This document shows, in pieces, positions 60,000 through 64,000 of a stretch of 64,000 nt of DNA. The first letter of the stretch is position 1, and the number at the start of each line of letters is the position of its first letter. The notes below the pieces were generated by a model that was not told the origin of the DNA, did not search any database, and saw nothing but the letters and a program-made list of their open reading frames with translations. This stretch comes from Candidatus Termititenax sp. (GTDB lineage Bacteria; Margulisbacteria; Riflemargulisbacteria; GWF2-35-9; DYQY01). The DNA lies in the NCBI GenBank assembly GCA_020719045.1, contig DYQY01000006.1, positions 70,900 through 134,899 on the forward strand, in the 5' to 3' direction. A program made the translations under genes and the position numbers.

Positions 60000-60413
60000 C
60001 TAAAATATAGAATCTTTTTTCACATAAGCTGTTCCTTGAAAAACAGCAATCAGTTCATCTTTTTGATTAGTAACTTTTACTTCATAAGTACCAATAGTTC
60101 TTCCCCTTGAAACCTCTTTTGCTTCAGCAGTAAGCACATCGCCAGCAAACCCTGGCTTTAAATAATTAATATAATTGTTCATCCCAACAGAAACATATCC
60201 ATGAGAGTTGCTTGCAAGCGCAAAAGCCAAATCTGCAAGCGTAAAAATCGCACCACCTTGCACACTTCGAACACCGTTTAAATGACGCTCCTGCGCAATC
60301 ATCTTAGCTTTGCCATAGCCTTCTGACACATCAACTATTGTCATGCCGTTGCTTCTAGCAAAGTCGTCATGAATAAAAAAATCTTTTAATACCTGTTTCT
60401 TTGTCTCATGCAT
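60000..60413 (-). CDS. PaaI-family hotdog-fold thioesterase
   Basis: HLNGVRSVQGGAIFTLADLAFALASNSHG. Confidence 0.9.
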   Translation of the reverse strand: MHETKKQVLKDFFIHDDFARSNGMTIVDVSEGYGKAKMIAQERHLNGVRSVQGGAIFTLADLAFALASNSHGYVSVGMNNYINYLKPGFAGDVLTAEAKEVSRGRTIGTYEVKVTNQKDELIAVFQGTAYVKKDSIF

Positions 60414-60444
60414 ACTTTTATTGTATCATGTTATACTAATTTTT

Positions 60445-61308
60445 ATGGATAACTTGATGCAAGAAATAAAAATATCAGTAAAAACAGCGCTGGAAGAAGA
60501 CATTGGCTCTGGCGACATTACCACGCTACTAACCATGCCAAACAATGAATTCTGCTCCGCAAAAATAATAGCTAAAGAATCTGGGGTAATCAGTGGGATG
60601 CTTCCTGTTAAGTACATCATTAATGAATTTTCTATTCTACAATACTCTATTTTGAAGAATGACGGCGACTCAGTGAAAAAAGGTGATGTTGTTTTGGAGC
60701 TTCAAGGCCACTGTCATGAAATACTAAAGCTTGAAAGAACAATTCTAAACTATCTTCAACAACTGAGCGGAACAGCATCGCTTACAAAAAAATATGTTAA
60801 CATCGTCGAACCATATTCCGTTAAGATTCTTGATACCAGGAAAACCATTCCTGGCTTAAGATATCTACAAAAAAAAGCAGTTACTGATGGCGGCGGAGAG
60901 AACCATAGAATTGGTCTGTTTGATGCTATTTTAATTAAAGAAAACCATATTAAGGCCGCAGGTAGTATAAAAAAAGCGATTCAAAATATTAAAAAATCTG
61001 AAGCATATGCTACTTTAAAAAATATAAACGGTTTCTTTTTAGAAATAGAAACTGAAACTTTTGAAGAGGTACAGGAAGCTTGTCTAGAAAGCCCTGACAT
61101 CATAATGCTAGACGATATGAATGATAGCGTTACTCAAAAATGCATAAATTTTATTAAACTTAACTACCCAAACATAAAAACTGAAATATCTGGCGGAGTT
61201 AATGAAGCAAATTTAGAAAAAAAAGCCCAACTTAGGCCTAATAGAATTAGTGTTGGCGGTATAACTAACTCAGCCAAAACATTAGACCTCTCACTTTTAT
61301 TATCTTAA
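60445..61308 (+). CDS. nadC: Nicotinate-nucleotide pyrophosphorylase (carboxylating)
   Basis: EEDIGSGDITT, LNYLQQLSGTASLT, ILDTRKTIPGLRYLQKKAVTDGGGENHRIGLFDAILIKENH; ATG at 60445 preferred over the track's TTG at 60421. Confidence 0.95.
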   Translation: MDNLMQEIKISVKTALEEDIGSGDITTLLTMPNNEFCSAKIIAKESGVISGMLPVKYIINEFSILQYSILKNDGDSVKKGDVVLELQGHCHEILKLERTILNYLQQLSGTASLTKKYVNIVEPYSVKILDTRKTIPGLRYLQKKAVTDGGGENHRIGLFDAILIKENHIKAAGSIKKAIQNIKKSEAYATLKNINGFFLEIETETFEEVQEACLESPDIIMLDDMNDSVTQKCINFIKLNYPNIKTEISGGVNEANLEKKAQLRPNRISVGGITNSAKTLDLSLLLS

Positions 61309-61348
61309 ATGCTTTTACAACACTCCTTTAATTAAGTAAAATCAGACT

Positions 61349-62272
61349 ATGCGTATATTAATGTTTGGAATGACCCAGCTTGCGGTTAAAGGGCTTAAGC
61401 ATTTAATCTCCATAAATGAAAAACCTGTTGGGTTTGTTATTGTTCCTATTGCTAACCAAGACATAGAAACACTGAAGCAACTCTGTAAAGAAAACTCCAT
61501 CCCAATATACTGCTTTGAACACATTAATAACCACGAGTTCATTACTATTGTAAAAAATGAACTTAAACCTGACCTTATCCTAACCTACACCTTCCCACAA
61601 AAACTAGGAGAACAACTGTTGTCTACTGCTAAACTTGGAATCAACATGCACCCTGCTTTACTCCCAGCTTACCGTGGCTCTAATCCATACTTCTGGACAA
61701 TTGCTAACGGCGAAACAAAAACAGGCATAACTTATCATTATCTAACCAGTGAATTTGATGCTGGAGATATTATCCTGCAAGAAGAAATTCCAATCCAACC
61801 AAGAGATACTTGCGGCTTGGTGCTACACAAGCAAGAAACAGTGGCTGCTAATATGCTTGATAAGCTACTTGAACTAATCAAAACCAACTCAATTACGTCA
61901 ACTCCACAACCAAAAGGAGACTTTCCCAAGGCACCAAAACCATACCTTAACGAAACATTTATTCACTGGGAATGGCCATCGAAGAAAATAATAGACAGAA
62001 TTAGAGCTCTTAACCCATTTAATGGGGCTTTAGCTCAATACAAAAACCAGCTTGTTGCCATTTATGAAGCATCGGAGACTCACTTCTATGGTACAGGAAA
62101 AGAAGAAAACGGGGAAACCGTTGGTCTTACCCCAGAAGGACCTATGATAAAATGTAGTAATGGTGCGATAATTATACGAATTCTTGCTGTAGGAAAAAAA
62201 TATTTACTTTCCGGCGGTGATTTTATAGAATACGAAAAAGTAATGATTGGAGATAAATTTATAGCATGGTGA
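61349..62272 (+). CDS. Methionyl-tRNA formyltransferase-like formyltransferase
   Basis: KLGINMHPALLPAYRGSNPYFWTIANGETKTGITYHYLTSEFDAGDII; C-terminal fmt-like domain. Confidence 0.8.
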   Translation: MRILMFGMTQLAVKGLKHLISINEKPVGFVIVPIANQDIETLKQLCKENSIPIYCFEHINNHEFITIVKNELKPDLILTYTFPQKLGEQLLSTAKLGINMHPALLPAYRGSNPYFWTIANGETKTGITYHYLTSEFDAGDIILQEEIPIQPRDTCGLVLHKQETVAANMLDKLLELIKTNSITSTPQPKGDFPKAPKPYLNETFIHWEWPSKKIIDRIRALNPFNGALAQYKNQLVAIYEASETHFYGTGKEENGETVGLTPEGPMIKCSNGAIIIRILAVGKKYLLSGGDFIEYEKVMIGDKFIAW

Positions 62273-63168
62273 AAAACTACTTAGCACTCGATATTGGTGG
62301 AACAAAAATACTTGGAGCTATTATTTCTGATAAAAAAATATTAGCAAAAGAAAAAATCAAAACAACTTCATCTCAAGACCAAGAAGAGGTTTATGGAAGA
62401 ATAAAAAACGTTATTACTACTTTGCTAAAAAAAGTTCCAAACATTGATGGTATTGGGATAGGAATTCCTGGCAGAGTTAACGAAGAAGGCGTAATAACCT
62501 TTTCTCCAAACTTACCATTTGAAAACTTCCATTTAAAAAACAAACTTCAAGAAGATTTCGGTGTAACAAATATTGTAATCGACAACGACGTTAACGTTGG
62601 CATGCTAGGGGAGCAATGGATTGGCGCTGCTGCTGGACATGCAAACGTTTTAGGAATCTTTGTCGGGACAGGGATTGGAGGAGCAGTTATCATTAACAAT
62701 AAGCTTCTTCGTGGAGCACAAAGCATAGCTGGTGAAGTTGGCCACATGAAACTTTCTTTTGACGGACCAAAATGCAACTGTGGAGAAAAAGGTTGCCTAG
62801 AAGCTTACTCTTCTAAAATTGCTATGCAAAGATACATGGAAGAACAAGGAATGAAGTTTGACTCTATCCTAAAAAGCTCAGTATTAAAAAATGGCATTGC
62901 TGAACAAAATAAAACCATAAAAGATGCAATAAAAAAATCAGCAAACTATTTAGGAGAAGCAATCGGAAGCTTAGTAAATTGCCTTGACCCTGATGTTGTG
63001 GTTCTTGGCGGTGGAGTATCAACAGCAATTGGTGAATATATGCTTAAAACTATAGAACCTGTCGCTAATGCTCGTGCACTAGTTAAGCCAAACATTAAAC
63101 TATCTGTTCTTGGTGATGAAGCGGGACTATTCGGGGCTGTTAAACTACTTCTTTCTGATAACAAATAA
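62266..63168 (+). CDS. ROK-family sugar kinase (glucokinase-like)
   Basis: LALDIGGTKILGAII, GTGIGGAVI, CNCGEKGCLEAYSS. Confidence 0.93.
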   Translation: MVKNYLALDIGGTKILGAIISDKKILAKEKIKTTSSQDQEEVYGRIKNVITTLLKKVPNIDGIGIGIPGRVNEEGVITFSPNLPFENFHLKNKLQEDFGVTNIVIDNDVNVGMLGEQWIGAAAGHANVLGIFVGTGIGGAVIINNKLLRGAQSIAGEVGHMKLSFDGPKCNCGEKGCLEAYSSKIAMQRYMEEQGMKFDSILKSSVLKNGIAEQNKTIKDAIKKSANYLGEAIGSLVNCLDPDVVVLGGGVSTAIGEYMLKTIEPVANARALVKPNIKLSVLGDEAGLFGAVKLLLSDNK

Positions 63169-63447
63169 CGAGCTAAATACGTTATCACTGACAACCTTTA
63201 CTTTATAATGGGTTTCATCCATGACTTCAGTTACAAGCCTTGGAGATGCCATTACATCGAACATACCGACTGTCATGGCCAAATAATAATCTTGCTTTAA
63301 TAAGTCTATCTTCTTTTGTTCCTTAACTATCCTATCTGTTGTCTTTAGGATTTTTGTTTCAAACAAATAAAAGGAACCCCCAAAAGAGCTCACTACAATA
63401 ATAAAAACCATCAACTCAAAAAGCAAAAAACCTTTCCTTCTTACCAC
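63145..63447 (-). CDS. Type IV pilin-like / pseudopilin
   Basis: Prepilin-type N-terminus RRKGFLLFELMVFIIVVSS. Confidence 0.75.
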   Translation of the reverse strand: MVRRKGFLLFELMVFIIVVSSFGGSFYLFETKILKTTDRIVKEQKKIDLLKQDYYLAMTVGMFDVMASPRLVTEVMDETHYKVKVVSDNVFSSLFVIRKK

Positions 63448-63860
63448 AAACGTATCCTGCCAGTTGAAGGGTCTATTGTTATCTTTCTCGTTTTTTTGCC
63501 ACTTATTAGTGTAATAGTTTTGCCTTGCTTTGGTCTAATCTGCTCATTAAATTCTACACTATCACCCTGAACCTTGATGTGTTTTGGCATTGCTCTTTGT
63601 TTTAACACTACATTATCTTCTATGTCTATAATTTGATAATTACTAGTTAGCATCTCCCAACGAACATCTCTACTGTATATTTCGGCAGTACTCTGAGCGT
63701 TCTTTAGATAGTGATGCAAAAGCTCTGCCTCATTGTTTAAACTTAAGCTTGTTAATACTGACTTATACATAAAAAGTCCACCGGCAGTAATAACGGCAAT
63801 AATGGCTATCGTCAAAACAAGCTCAGATAATGCCACTCCTTGTCTTTTAATTAACTTCAT
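63441..63860 (-). CDS. GspH/FimT-like pseudopilin
   Basis: KRQGVALSELVLTIAIIAVITAGGLFMYKS prepilin signal; IDPSTGRIRLW C-terminus. Confidence 0.8.
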   Translation of the reverse strand: MKLIKRQGVALSELVLTIAIIAVITAGGLFMYKSVLTSLSLNNEAELLHHYLKNAQSTAEIYSRDVRWEMLTSNYQIIDIEDNVVLKQRAMPKHIKVQGDSVEFNEQIRPKQGKTITLISGKKTRKITIDPSTGRIRLW

Positions 63861-64000
63861 ATTAATTGTCCTCCAATAATAACAAATATATATCCAAAAA
63901 AAAGTAATGGAAAAAACGGTAGCATTTTCTTCCTAAAAACAATAGAAACCAGGATACCAAGCAACGAAGAAAACAGCATTAGATTAAGAATCTGATTATG
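63857..64000 (-). CDS. Prepilin peptidase C-terminus (partial at window end)
   Basis: Reads HNQILNLMLFSSLLGILVSIVFRKKMLPFFPLLFFGYIFVIIGGQLI*, resembling the last TM helices of GspO/PilD; stop overlaps the next ATG (ATGA). Confidence 0.55.
   Translation of the reverse strand, partial: HNQILNLMLFSSLLGILVSIVFRKKMLPFFPLLFFGYIFVIIGGQLI

Overview
AT-rich bacterial window with three parts. (1) About 1-41374, minus strand: one uninterrupted reading frame (at least 13,791 codons) that leaves the window at position 1. It starts at a TTG with a good RBS and a signal peptide, and it encodes a giant secreted or surface protein made of Ig-like/FN3-like modules. I sampled the frame at positions about 41374, 20560, 15121, 14461, 5830 and 4 and it stayed in the same register. 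The six-frame track lists no long minus-strand ORF here, as expected if the ORF is simply open at the window edge. The protein has a zonal layout: signal peptide and N-terminal segment; roughly 65-70 divergent ~115-aa repeats (WY..P.W / D.GYS.L / NGTN.I.V...DNAGN / KKDT); a mixed FN3-like zone with an embedded helical-looking non-Ig domain; and about six ~1.25 kb composite repeats (YDQTT... / TQLSYLT..HIP / YQG...VDGAGN). (2) About 41.4-50.7 kb: an oxidative-stress cluster (rubredoxin, rubrerythrin, PerR-like regulator; divergent mutM, flavodiiron protein, DUF1858) around a double PerR-box-like inverted repeat, then guaA, tsf, rpsB, an RsbW/STAS pair, an FKBP isomerase and an orphan gene. (3) About 50.9-64 kb: tRNA-Ser(GGA), decayed recombinase and SLOG/DprA-like relics, a type I restriction-modification operon with an AlbA_2/Schlafen-type gene and a short hsdS, then gltX, a thioesterase, nadC, a formyltransferase, a ROK kinase and pseudopilin/prepilin peptidase genes. 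Several genes in this third part have -10-like boxes 6-7 nt before the ATG, suggesting leaderless transcripts. The giant repetitive protein is the main candidate for something undescribed.
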